A stretch of 49,342 bases of DNA from a virus. Within the stretch, counting starts at the first letter, position 1; every line of letters starts with the position of its first letter. This document shows, piece after piece, positions 1-7,543 of this stretch. Below the pieces are notes generated by a model that saw only the letters and a list, made by a program, of their open reading frames with translations, had not been told where the DNA came from and ran no database searches. The position numbers and the translations under genes are program-made. The stretch spans positions 1 to 49,342 of IMG/VR virus record IMGVR_UViG_3300009068_000059; one strand, 5' to 3'.

Positions 1-539
1 ACTGGACGAGTCATGTAGTTTCCATTTAGTGTTCCACTACATAAGAATTGATCTGTGGCTGCAAGGCCATCAACCCTGATTAAACTATAAACATTGTATG
101 ATAAACCAGCACCACCAGCATTATTTAATGCTTGCTGAGCAGTTGATAAATTAATATTTGCTACACCAAGAGCATCGTAGGCATTGTTCTTATTAGTTAG
201 TGCAGTTGCTACTGTCACTGTTTGTCCATCTACTGCTGTTTGGGCTAATGCTTTTTGTTCAAGTGCCGTTGCTTTTGCATCAAGGGAATCATCATATAGG
301 TCTGAGGTTTGGGTCTGGGTTTCTTTTGCAGATACTGCAATGGCATATTTATCTTCTGCCTCTTGTATTAAGGATATGAATTCATCCTTGTAGCCAAGGT
401 CGTCAATGCTATCGTTGAGTTCTTGTATTTCTTGGGCTGCAACTGTGAGGGGATCATCAGAGTGGGCACCTTCTGGGGAGATAAAAAGCCAGCCAAATGC
501 TAATAATGTGGCTGCTGCTATTCGTATTAGTTTTTTGAT
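1..539 (-). CDS. Secreted coiled-coil protein, partial, apparent ATC start
   Basis: An open frame of 179 codons running off the window's left edge. It begins like a typical signal peptide (read as MKKLIRIAAATLLAFGWLFI, cleavage near GAHSDD), followed by a Gln/Ala/Asp-rich helical region (ALEQKALAQTAVDGQT, STAQQALNNAG) and then a beta-type stretch (LSYNVYSLIRVDGLAATDQF). There is no ATG, GTG or TTG near this start. The ATC at 537-539 lies seven bases after AAGGGGG, so it is the best start; a CTG upstream lacks spacing. A sequence error changing ATG is the main alternative. Likely exported, function unknown. Confidence 0.65.
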   Translation of the reverse strand, partial: MKKLIRIAAATLLAFGWLFISPEGAHSDDPLTVAAQEIQELNDSIDDLGYKDEFISLIQEAEDKYAIAVSAKETQTQTSDLYDDSLDAKATALEQKALAQTAVDGQTVTVATALTNKNNAYDALGVANINLSTAQQALNNAGGAGLSYNVYSLIRVDGLAATDQFLCSGTLNGNYMTRP

Positions 540-576
540 TACCTTTCCCCCTTGCAGACTGATGTCTGATAGGGTT

Positions 577-585
577 ATTATATCA
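577..585 (-). promoter_or_regulatory. Extended -10 promoter TGATATAAT
   Basis: TGA-TATAAT (hexamer 577-582), right after the terminator. A CAGAC-ATCA-GTCTG inverted repeat (555-568) lies at the expected RNA 5' end and could cap the transcript, followed by AAGGGGG. Confidence 0.6.
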
Positions 586-596
586 TTTTATTGCAC

Positions 597-626
597 AAAA
601 AAGGGGCTACCGTAATTGGTAACCCC
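597..626 (-). terminator. Rho-independent terminator after secreted-protein gene
   Basis: On the minus strand a 9-bp stem GGGGTTACC/GGTAGCCCC (618-626 with 603-611, one G-U pair) with a six-base loop is followed by TTTTTT (597-602). It lies 16 bases past the stop. Confidence 0.9.
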
Positions 627-642
627 TTAAATGTTGGACTAA

Positions 643-1782
643 TTACTTAACGTAAGTAACCTTTGCCTTTGGATTCTTTGCATTCCACTTCTTTGCAAGT
701 GCATTGAAAGCATCCTTAATTGACTTAAGTGCAGCAGCATTATCTGCTGTTAACTTAGCGATAGTTGCATCCTTAGCAAGGACAACTGCATCTGAAGCAG
801 TCTTTGCATCAGCAAGTGCCTTAGCAGAAGCAGCCTTCTCTGCAGCAATTGCAGTTGCAAGAGCAGCATCTGAAGCAGCCTTAGCAGCAACAGCATCTGA
901 AGCAGCCTTTACGACTGCAGCATCTGAAATTGCCTTAGCAGCAAGTGCTGCATCTTTTGCAGCCTTCTCAGCAGCAAGTTCTGAAACTAGATCACGAACT
1001 GTAATTTCTGCAAACGGTGCTAGTGCACGAGCAGGAAGACCAACTACATCTGCAGTTGTTGCATCTGATGATGTTGTAGGTGAGAATGTGATTAGTGATC
1101 GTGTTCCAGTTGCTGGAAGTGTTGCAACAAACTTTGCAACTCCAAAATCTGAAAGTGTAGCACCAGTTGTTACTGTTGCTGTATCCATAACTGCTGTTGA
1201 AGCAAACACTGTTGCAGTGATTGACTTAGCAGATACCTTGTTACCAAATGTATCTGTTGCAGTTACTGAGATGTCTTGCTTTGTACCAGCAGCACCAGCA
1301 GAAGGAGCAGATACTGTAAGAGTATTAATCTTACCAGCAGTTCCCTGTACGTAGTATGTAAGTTGTGTTCCACCGTTAGTGATTACAACTGTACCAATTG
1401 CTGTTGTCTTTGTGTAGACATAAAATGTTGCTGTTGTTCCTGTACCAGTTGCAATTGTCAAAGATGATGATCCTGATGTTGCTCCTACTGGTGCAGCAGT
1501 TGTGTGTAGTGCAGACACGATTGTTGCATTTGTTGCTACGACTGAAACGCTTGTTCCAACATCAACTGTTGCAATAAACTTTAGTGCGTCAGCAGCATCT
1601 ACTGAGTTGTCTGCAGGGACTGGTAGTGATGCAGGCGTTGCGATTGCTGATGCTGTAGTGTTTGCTACAGTGTCAAGCGATACAGCGACTGTCATTACAG
1701 CAGCACTTGCAGGCGTTGCTACGATTGTGCCCAAAGTCATGGCTGCAACCATGGCTAGTGCGATTTTCTTGAATGAATTCAT
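643..1782 (-). CDS. Secreted Ala/Thr-rich surface-type protein with Ig-like fold
   Basis: A 379-residue protein with a clear signal peptide (MNSFKKIALAMVAAMTLGTI, cleavage after about residue 27 at PASA). Mature part: Ser/Thr/Val-rich, an Ig-like stretch near 153-240 (SVTATDTFGNKVSAKSITAT), then an Ala/Asp/Lys coiled coil (about 262-355) and a basic end. The composition and architecture resemble actinobacterial surface/S-layer-type proteins rather than virion parts. The start has AAGGAG seven bases upstream and is 16 bases past terL. A possible role in altering the cell surface or blocking later phages is inference. A terminator follows. Confidence 0.8.
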   Translation of the reverse strand: MNSFKKIALAMVAAMTLGTIVATPASAAVMTVAVSLDTVANTTASAIATPASLPVPADNSVDAADALKFIATVDVGTSVSVVATNATIVSALHTTAAPVGATSGSSSLTIATGTGTTATFYVYTKTTAIGTVVITNGGTQLTYYVQGTAGKINTLTVSAPSAGAAGTKQDISVTATDTFGNKVSAKSITATVFASTAVMDTATVTTGATLSDFGVAKFVATLPATGTRSLITFSPTTSSDATTADVVGLPARALAPFAEITVRDLVSELAAEKAAKDAALAAKAISDAAVVKAASDAVAAKAASDAALATAIAAEKAASAKALADAKTASDAVVLAKDATIAKLTADNAAALKSIKDAFNALAKKWNAKNPKAKVTYVK

Positions 1783-1798
1783 TCGATATTCTCCTTGT

Positions 1799-3583
1799 TT
1801 ATAGTGTTTTTAGTCTGTCCAAATAATCTTTTATATCTTCTATTTGGCTAGGTTTATAGTGTATCACATTCTCAGGTAGAGTGTCAAACTGCTTAGGTCT
1901 ATCCCTAAATGTATGAATATCTATCTCTGTATTATTATCCTTTGGGGTATGTGATATTGCCCCAAATATTGCTCCACACACGGCGTCTGCTAAGTCTTTA
2001 GATTTTTTACGTGGGTGGTCAACTCTATCATTTTTCATTATCTTTAATTGTGTTAGTTCATCGAACAAGAGTTCGATTGCTGGCATTACTAGTCTTTCCT
2101 CATATACAAGCATAGCCATGTCCTCATAGTGCTTCTTAGCAACAGAAACAGTATCAGTTTTCATTCCTACCTGCTTTAATTCATTTTGAATATCAAAGGA
2201 TTGCCAACGGTCAAAGGAAACCATTCCAATATCAAACCCTATTCTTCTAAGGTTCTGAATCCATTGTTTAACTTCTGAAAGATTTACGGGGCCTTCTACT
2301 TTTGGCTCCCACCAAACTACCGCATCTACTACTACAATTGGTGCCACTTGCTCATAATTATTAATGACTTGTATGTTTACCCATTTTTCTACATGTGCAA
2401 TTGCAACTGCACACTTGTCGTGCTTTTGTGCAAGGTCAGCATGAACATAATATTTTTTATCTGGATCTGGTTTAAATGATTCATCAAACCTTTTAAAGGT
2501 ATCAATGGGGTTTCTTGATGTCATACATGCTCTAACTTTTTCATGCTGCTTAAAGAATGCATCAGAAGCAAAAGTTGGTACGCATGCAAAACGCATCATT
2601 GCATCACCAAGGTCTGTATAGAAAGCAATTTTAAAATCATCAATCTTTCTGGTAGGATTTACTTCCCATGTTGGTCTTTTTAATGCAAATACTCCTGGAT
2701 ATTTGTATGAAATAATATGGTCTTCATCCCATGAAATTTCCAACGAGTTGTTTGGATCATCATCTGGAAGGTCTGGATTAAGAACAAACTTGTGTGTTCT
2801 TTCAACAAGTTCTTTTTCAAGAACTACATCATCATATTTTTCTGAGATATAGTCTCCTGGGTATCTTGGAAATGAAAGCAAAACTACTTTACCAAGGTCA
2901 GGGAAACGAGAGTCTACTGATCCACGGAAAGCCTTGTATATATTCTCAGCAGTCTTTCCTTGTTCATTGCCTGTACCAACCTCAGATGCAAAACCAGAAA
3001 TCTCATCAAGTACTGCAAGTAGAAGGTTTAAACCCTCATGTGATTCTCTTTCTGAGTGACCAGAATAAACAGTAATTGACTTGTTGAACTCAACCGAATC
3101 TGCTTTTGCATAGTACTTTCCAGCAAACCAAGGAGACTTTTCAATCTTACTTTTAAAACCTTTAAAGAAAACATTCTTTGCTTGTTGAGCATTGATAGCA
3201 ACATTGATTAGGTCAATAGCATCTCCAGATGGCTTTCCAAAGTATCTTGCTGGATCCTTAAGGCATAAAAGTTTATATACAATATAAGCACATGCTACTG
3301 TAGATACAAAGTCCTTTCCAGATCCCTTGCCAAGTTGCAATATAATTTCATTCTTAGTATATTTGTCAAAATACCTTGAGCCTTCTGTTTCTCCCATAAT
3401 CTCAACAAGATCTTCTTTGCGATATATCTGACTCATAGCCTCAACAATGCTGTACTGTATGTCTGATAGTGGTGGCTGCCCTAAAAATGCTTCTCCCTCA
3501 ACAAAAGTTTTTGCATCTACTGGTGTTTCTTCAAAGTTGTTATCTTTAAGTACTTCAAAAAAATCATTGAATGTCGTGGACAA
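1799..3583 (-). CDS. terL: Terminase large subunit
   Basis: A 594-residue packaging motor. ATPase: Walker A GKGSGKD (85-91) and Walker B LLLAVLDEISGF (about 187-198, Asp-Glu pair). The nuclease domain starts about 370 with KYYVHADLAQKHDKCAVAIA (first Asp), continues VSFDRWQSFDIQNELKQVG and ends SKDLADAVCGAIFGA with the last acidic residue. It cuts and translocates DNA into the capsid through the portal. Placed far from the portal in this genome. Confidence 0.93.
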   Translation of the reverse strand: MSTTFNDFFEVLKDNNFEETPVDAKTFVEGEAFLGQPPLSDIQYSIVEAMSQIYRKEDLVEIMGETEGSRYFDKYTKNEIILQLGKGSGKDFVSTVACAYIVYKLLCLKDPARYFGKPSGDAIDLINVAINAQQAKNVFFKGFKSKIEKSPWFAGKYYAKADSVEFNKSITVYSGHSERESHEGLNLLLAVLDEISGFASEVGTGNEQGKTAENIYKAFRGSVDSRFPDLGKVVLLSFPRYPGDYISEKYDDVVLEKELVERTHKFVLNPDLPDDDPNNSLEISWDEDHIISYKYPGVFALKRPTWEVNPTRKIDDFKIAFYTDLGDAMMRFACVPTFASDAFFKQHEKVRACMTSRNPIDTFKRFDESFKPDPDKKYYVHADLAQKHDKCAVAIAHVEKWVNIQVINNYEQVAPIVVVDAVVWWEPKVEGPVNLSEVKQWIQNLRRIGFDIGMVSFDRWQSFDIQNELKQVGMKTDTVSVAKKHYEDMAMLVYEERLVMPAIELLFDELTQLKIMKNDRVDHPRKKSKDLADAVCGAIFGAISHTPKDNNTEIDIHTFRDRPKQFDTLPENVIHYKPSQIEDIKDYLDRLKTL

Positions 3584-4100
3584 CTGTAATCACCTCGTTG
3601 TCTTTTGCAAAGGAAGAAAGCCTACGCATAATTTCATCACGCACCTGCGGATATTCAGATGCAATATCTTTTAATATTGAAACAAGAACTTCTTGACGAT
3701 GCTCAATTTCCATCATCTCTTCTGCAAGTTCTTTATTCTCAAGAAGACCAGCCTTCTGAAGCATATCAATACGTTTTGATTCAATATCCATTACAAGTTT
3801 AATTGCAGCAGTCTTTGCACTAAGATTGTTAGTCATAGATGCTTCGTCAATAACTTCGTAAGTACGAGACACTAATTTACTATAATGTGTATCTGCTGCA
3901 GCAAGTGCTTCTTTAGCACGGGCACGGATTGCGTCATTGGCAGACGCCATAACTTTCCACTCGTTAATAAGTGTCACAACCTTTTGTCTTGGTATTGCAA
4001 GTTGCTTAGAAATTACTGTTGGATCGTTGCCTTTTAGGTACTCCTCTACCACTTGATTAACTTGATCAAGATGTTTAACTAAATCATCTTCTGTACTCAT
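3564..4100 (-). CDS. terS: Terminase small subunit
   Basis: A 178-residue protein. An N-terminal HTH (DPTVISKQLAIPRQKVVTLI, about 25-50) is followed by a long helical region and a coiled coil (NKELAEEMMEIEHRQEVLVS). This is the layout of TerS, which recognises the packaging site and recruits the large subunit. AGGAG lies before the ATG. It overlaps the large subunit by 20 bases. Confidence 0.8.
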   Translation of the reverse strand: MSTEDDLVKHLDQVNQVVEEYLKGNDPTVISKQLAIPRQKVVTLINEWKVMASANDAIRARAKEALAAADTHYSKLVSRTYEVIDEASMTNNLSAKTAAIKLVMDIESKRIDMLQKAGLLENKELAEEMMEIEHRQEVLVSILKDIASEYPQVRDEIMRRLSSFAKDNEVITVVHDIQ

Positions 4101-4122
4101 AAAGACTCCTGGTTCATTCTTT

Positions 4123-4386
4123 TCATATAGTTTCGTTAGCCACCTTAAAAAGTATTAAATATCCAATAAGGTCATCTATATCATTGTCACCGTAAAACTC
4201 TGTACCTCTTGATATACGAGATAGTTTGTCATCAATCCTAATCTTAATCTGCTCTGTTTTATCTGCTTTTGAAAATATTCTAATTGGATCTAGTGCAGAA
4301 TCTCCATACGATTTATTCTTTGCAATAAGCATATCTTTAATCTCATCGCATATTTGAGCAATTGTAAACTGTGTCTCAAAACTCAT
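4123..4386 (-). CDS. DUF1599-like (nucleotide modification associated) protein
   Basis: An 87-residue protein: ICDEIKDMLIAKNKSYGDSA, LDPIRIFSKAD, IRIDDKLSRISRG, then DDLIGYLILFKVA. This is the pattern of the DUF1599/nucleotide-modification-associated domain 1 family seen in phages, thought to be linked to nucleotide metabolism or DNA modification. ATG at 4386 has AGGAAG close upstream and is preferred to 4398. Whether it acts with the oxygenases is unknown. Confidence 0.7.
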   Translation of the reverse strand: MSFETQFTIAQICDEIKDMLIAKNKSYGDSALDPIRIFSKADKTEQIKIRIDDKLSRISRGTEFYGDNDIDDLIGYLILFKVANETI

Positions 4387-4513
4387 TTTCTTCCTCATCG
4401 TTTAGATCCCAGTCAAAGACTTCTGGGAAATTTTTAATAGCCAAAATTGTGTATGTCAAACCTGCAGCAGCAACCAGTGATACCAGCATAAATAAAGTTT
4501 TAATTCTGTTCAT
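4376..4513 (-). CDS. Small single-pass membrane protein
   Basis: A 45-residue protein: basic start MNRIKTL, one hydrophobic segment (about residues 7-26, FMLVSLVAAAGLTYTILAI), then an acidic tail ending DEEENEF. It starts in the ATGA overlap of the HTH gene and overlaps the next gene by 11 bases. A holin-like or membrane-anchored regulatory role would fit the size but nothing proves it. Confidence 0.65.
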   Translation of the reverse strand: MNRIKTLFMLVSLVAAAGLTYTILAIKNFPEVFDWDLNDEEENEF

Positions 4514-4665
4514 CGTCTTGACTTCCTTAAACCAAATTTAGCAAGGTATACGTAAATAGTCTCTATGCTCACACCGCACTCCTTTGCAATCTCTTCTGGA
4601 GTCTTTTTATCCATAAGATACCTCTTACGCATAAAATTCTCACTTGTATACAGTTTAGCAGACAT
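4510..4665 (-). CDS. Short helix-turn-helix protein
   Basis: A 51-residue basic protein starting MSAKLYTSENFMRKRYLMDK. The HTH is KTPEEIAKECGVSIETIYVY, followed by LAKFGLRKSRR. The pattern of a helix, turn with CGVS, then recognition helix matches small phage HTH proteins. It is encoded between the RuvC-associated protein and a membrane protein; its stop overlaps the following ATG (ATGA). A regulator or packaging factor is possible. Confidence 0.7.
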   Translation of the reverse strand: MSAKLYTSENFMRKRYLMDKKTPEEIAKECGVSIETIYVYLAKFGLRKSRR

Positions 4666-4669
4666 AGTT

Positions 4670-4843
4670 CTATTTTTCAACTCTTTCAATTGGTTTGAGT
4701 TTATCCCAGTATCCCCCAGGATTTCCTACGTATACCTGACCAGTTTCACGATCAATTAATAACCATTTTTCTGGAGAGCGAGTTCTGACTGTCAAGATTA
4801 CGTCCTCAGCCTCTTCTTTAAAATTAAAAGGTTCTCGACTCAT
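4670..4843 (-). CDS. Small conserved protein after RuvC
   Basis: A 57-residue protein with KWLLIDRETGQVYVGNPGGY and WDKL, a pattern recurrent in tiny actinophage proteins. ATG at 4843 chosen because it forms ATGA with the previous stop and has AAGGCGG upstream. No function known; the WLLIDRETG phrase may form a small beta module. Confidence 0.65.
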   Translation of the reverse strand: MSREPFNFKEEAEDVILTVRTRSPEKWLLIDRETGQVYVGNPGGYWDKLKPIERVEK

Positions 4844-5430
4844 AATTGAACCGCCTTTTCCCAATTATTAATTGCCCAGTGTCCTATGCCACAAGCATCA
4901 GCAACATCATTATCTGTAATAGTTCTATCATACATAGTATTAATATATCTAATAGTTCTTTGCTTTCTTAAATCCCTTTCATAAGTCTTGATCCAAGAGT
5001 CAGACTTGTCTGGATTCAAAGCCTTTATAGATAGTTTTTCTTCTTTAGATATTTTTTTGTTTCCTATATAGTTTTGCCAAGTTATCGGAGCAACACGGCC
5101 AATGGTAGTTGTATTGGCCTGTCCTGCTGCTCCAAGAATAGCACCTTGTACTAGTGCAAGATCTGCAGCAGTCTTAGGACTATTCATAAAAACAGTATGC
5201 TCAATAACTATTGCTTCGAACCCACCGTAGATATCTATAAATGCTTTTACTTTTTTACCCGCATCCATAACTTTTTCATAAGTATTTAACCCTTTAAAGT
5301 TAATTTTACCTATAGAACTTAGTGTTTTTTCTTTAGTATCAAAAATAGCAAAAGCAAGGCTGTTAGTGCTAGCATCAATAGCGCATACAGTTTTTGGCAT
5401 AACCTTAATCCCCCACTTGTTACTTGTCAT
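4840..5430 (-). CDS. RuvC-like Holliday junction resolvase
   Basis: A 196-residue RNase H-fold nuclease. Acidic active-site residues: D19 (VCAIDASTNSLAFAIFD), E77 (EAIVIEHT), and D175/D178 in DNDVADACGIGHWA, the canonical RuvC order. It cuts branched DNA formed in replication and recombination, likely debranching before packaging by the terminase encoded downstream. An ATG at 5400 (GGGGATTAAGG upstream) is a possible shorter start. Its stop overlaps the next gene as ATGA. Confidence 0.85.
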   Translation of the reverse strand: MTSNKWGIKVMPKTVCAIDASTNSLAFAIFDTKEKTLSSIGKINFKGLNTYEKVMDAGKKVKAFIDIYGGFEAIVIEHTVFMNSPKTAADLALVQGAILGAAGQANTTTIGRVAPITWQNYIGNKKISKEEKLSIKALNPDKSDSWIKTYERDLRKQRTIRYINTMYDRTITDNDVADACGIGHWAINNWEKAVQL

Positions 5431-5701
5431 TTAAGTACCTTTTGATATCTTTTATTGCTTGTTGAACTTCTTTTGGATCTATAGCGCAGGTATTGCATAG
5501 TTTTTCATCATTATATATAGACAATTGTTTATTACAAGATCTACATACCCTGGATTTTCCAATTCGTTTTTGTCTCTTAGATTGCACATACCTATCTGAA
5601 ATTTTTTCTTTTGTCGCAGCAGACCTGCAATCTGCAGAACAATATATCTGATAAGATATATCAGAAATAAAATTATTGTCACACCATTTGCAGTTCTTCA
5701 C
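5420..5701 (-). CDS. Small zinc-finger protein
   Basis: A 93-residue basic protein with two zinc sites: CKWC (near residues 4-7) with a second pair in YCSADC, and CRSC with CNTC further on. This treble-clef-like arrangement suggests nucleic-acid binding. The GTG at 5701 is preferred (GGAG seven bases upstream) over the adjacent TTG at 5704. It overlaps the Cas4-like gene by 23 bases. Its last codons overlap the next gene's start. Confidence 0.65.
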   Translation of the reverse strand: MKNCKWCDNNFISDISYQIYCSADCRSAATKEKISDRYVQSKRQKRIGKSRVCRSCNKQLSIYNDEKLCNTCAIDPKEVQQAIKDIKRYLNDK

Positions 5702-6503
5702 CAAGAATCTCCAAGGGTCTGATTTTTATAACCCCTGCCCCTGCAGACTCACATGCTTTTTTAATTGGGCATGATTTGCATATCTTGGAATTAGACCTGT
5801 AATTTTTAATTGGAAGAGTTTTATTCTCCCAATTGCTTCTTACTTCTCTCATCCAATCAAATGCCTGGTCTACCCACCGACGGTAATGATCGTTTACTTC
5901 TACTGGAATCAAAAGGAGTTCGTGATTATTTTTATTTTCATAAATCATAACGCCCTTTGCTCTTTTTAATATCTTCATGTAAATTAGTAATTGCATCAAG
6001 TGGCCATTCTTGGCTTTCCCAGATGCCTTTCTATACTCAAAGCCCTCGTTCATCATTGTTTTAATTTCACAAATAAGTTCATCTCCTTGCCAATCAAGCA
6101 TGGCATCACCATATCCAAAAATAGGAGGGTCTTCATTCTTGATTTTAAACTCTGTTGTTTCTTCACCATCATCATCTTTATATATTTTTGCTATTTTTGA
6201 ATTCATCATGGCTGCTTGAATTCTAGCGTGAGACAGTGTTCCAGCAGTCATATTTGCTGCACTATATGCATCAGCATTGTCTTCAAACATTTGACCATCA
6301 AATGCCAAATACCAGTATCTAGCACACTCCCCATGACCGTAGGCAATAGTTGATGGTGCAAAGGTTTTTTTAATAGTGTGTTTATCTACACGCTTTATTG
6401 TATAGCCTTCTTTAATTCTTTGCTCTAATCCTGCAATATCCATTGAATGAATAGGTTTTTGTTCTTGTCGTATCATTACAGTATGCAATAAATTTTTTGT
6501 CAT
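5679..6503 (-). CDS. Cas4-like exonuclease (PD-(D/E)XK with Fe-S cluster)
   Basis: A 274-residue RecB-family nuclease. Active-site residues D133 (FGYGDAMLDW), E146 and K148 (LICEIKTM), and Q171 in the motif QLLIYM; H92 in LSHARI is the likely additional metal ligand. Four cysteines, C60 near the N-terminus and C242, C245, C251 at the C-terminus (ICKSCPIKKAC), are the Cas4/AddB-type pattern for a 4Fe-4S cluster. It probably resects DNA ends for recombination with the phage RecA; no CRISPR array is present, so a defence role is not implied. Confidence 0.85.
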   Translation of the reverse strand: MTKNLLHTVMIRQEQKPIHSMDIAGLEQRIKEGYTIKRVDKHTIKKTFAPSTIAYGHGECARYWYLAFDGQMFEDNADAYSAANMTAGTLSHARIQAAMMNSKIAKIYKDDDGEETTEFKIKNEDPPIFGYGDAMLDWQGDELICEIKTMMNEGFEYRKASGKAKNGHLMQLLIYMKILKRAKGVMIYENKNNHELLLIPVEVNDHYRRWVDQAFDWMREVRSNWENKTLPIKNYRSNSKICKSCPIKKACESAGAGVIKIRPLEILGEELQMV

Positions 6504-6528
6504 TTTTTTCTCGTTTCTATTAGTTATA

Positions 6529-6537
6529 AGTATAGCA
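6529..6537 (-). promoter_or_regulatory. Extended -10 promoter TGCTATACT
   Basis: TGC-TATACT (hexamer 6529-6534), directly after the stop of the 101-residue protein gene. Expected start near 6522, about 20 bases before the ATG at 6503. Drives the nuclease/resolvase/terminase set. Confidence 0.55.
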
Positions 6538-6539
6538 GA

Positions 6540-6845
6540 TTATCGAGTTATATATTTGAGTGCTGAGACAAGACTGTTTATTGACTCCGCTGCAGTATAG
6601 TACAAATTTTTCTTTCCACGATCTGATTTGTCAACATTAGCCATCCAGGTTGCTTTAAAAGACATTTTAGCAGCAATTGCCTGTAGCCTTACAATCTCCA
6701 CATGTGCAACATTGATTGGAATGTCTGGCTTTATAATTAATTTAGCAATCATTGTAAGTGCAACCGTAAGTTCTTCGTCCTGCATATAGTCTGCAATCTC
6801 TGATAGACCATTTACCATATCTATTGTTGTTTGTTCTTGTTGCAT
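6540..6845 (-). CDS. Conserved helical protein, unknown function
   Basis: A 101-residue, mostly helical protein (ADYMQDEELTVALTMIAKLI, then INVAHVEIVRLQAIAAKMSF). No motif of known function. Residues 72-90 (DRGKKNLYYTAAESINSL) look like a C-terminal helical hairpin. Ends in the promoter sequence for the following nuclease gene. It lies between the oxygenases and the nuclease; small helical proteins of this type are frequent in actinophage replication regions. Confidence 0.65.
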   Translation of the reverse strand: MQQEQTTIDMVNGLSEIADYMQDEELTVALTMIAKLIIKPDIPINVAHVEIVRLQAIAAKMSFKATWMANVDKSDRGKKNLYYTAAESINSLVSALKYITR

Positions 6846-6848
6846 TTT

Positions 6849-7541
6849 TTATACCCCAGTTTTTCTATTATTAAACTTTACTCTTTCTTGTTCCCAAACT
6901 AAATTATATCTTTTAAGATCTTCATCTTTGCTATTGATTTCGTGTCTACGCTTTCTGTCTTCTGGATCTCTGGACAAATCATTAAGTTTTTTATAATCAT
7001 CTTCATTAGCAAAATGAAATGTTAAGACTGTTGATGTTTCATTTTCATCTAATACGATATTTTCTCTCCAGTGTATCAGACCTGCTCCCCAGAAAGCAAG
7101 CATATCTCCAATTTCAAGCGAGTATCTTTTGCCCTCAATAAGAAGATCCCAATCTACAGTTTTTTCTAATTGATAATCTAGTGTAAGTTTTGTGTAGTAG
7201 TTATCAAAGTCTCTATGTGGTTGGAGTTTTGGAGTATCCATTTCAAAATTATACTTTTTATTGTAATGATAATAACTATTGTGTGACATTATAACTGGCT
7301 CACCACAAAGATCAGAGGCAAAGGCTTCAACCTTTTTTAATATATGCTCTGGATAAATTAGTTCAATATGCAGTCTTGATAGTTTTTCTTGAATAATAGG
7401 AGCGTTGAGACTGCTTTCGTACTTAACTTGTTTTAAATCTTCTATGCATTTGTTAATTACTTTTAATTCTTCATCACTAAAAAAATCTTTATATATTTTT
7501 ATTTCTATATCTTTTTTAGGTGCAAACTCTTTGTATAGCAT
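6849..7541 (-). CDS. 2OG-Fe(II) oxygenase, tandem paralogue 3
   Basis: A 230-residue protein. Facial triad: H109-x-D111 in LQPHRDFDNYY and H157 in GAGLIHWRENI. N-terminal FFSDEELKVINKCIEDL matches the previous gene's FSDEQVLRMKSII. The distal motif is IHWRE rather than IHWRP, so this copy is the most diverged. The C-terminal ~50 residues are charged and helical (DPEDRKRRHEINSKDEDLKR). It follows the second copy after two bases. Together the three look like successive gene duplications. Confidence 0.75.
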   Translation of the reverse strand: MLYKEFAPKKDIEIKIYKDFFSDEELKVINKCIEDLKQVKYESSLNAPIIQEKLSRLHIELIYPEHILKKVEAFASDLCGEPVIMSHNSYYHYNKKYNFEMDTPKLQPHRDFDNYYTKLTLDYQLEKTVDWDLLIEGKRYSLEIGDMLAFWGAGLIHWRENIVLDENETSTVLTFHFANEDDYKKLNDLSRDPEDRKRRHEINSKDEDLKRYNLVWEQERVKFNNRKTGV

Positions 7542-7543
7542 GC

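Noticed and set aside
704-1354. A 216-codon plus-strand open frame
   Set aside because: It is the shadow of the Ala/Thr-rich secreted protein, whose GCA/GCT-rich codons avoid stops on the opposite strand. It has no ribosome-binding site, and the minus strand frame has a signal peptide, good site and terminator.
5679-6503. CRISPR adaptation role for the Cas4-like gene
   Set aside because: No cas1, cas2 or repeat array was seen; stand-alone Cas4-like nucleases are common phage recombination enzymes.
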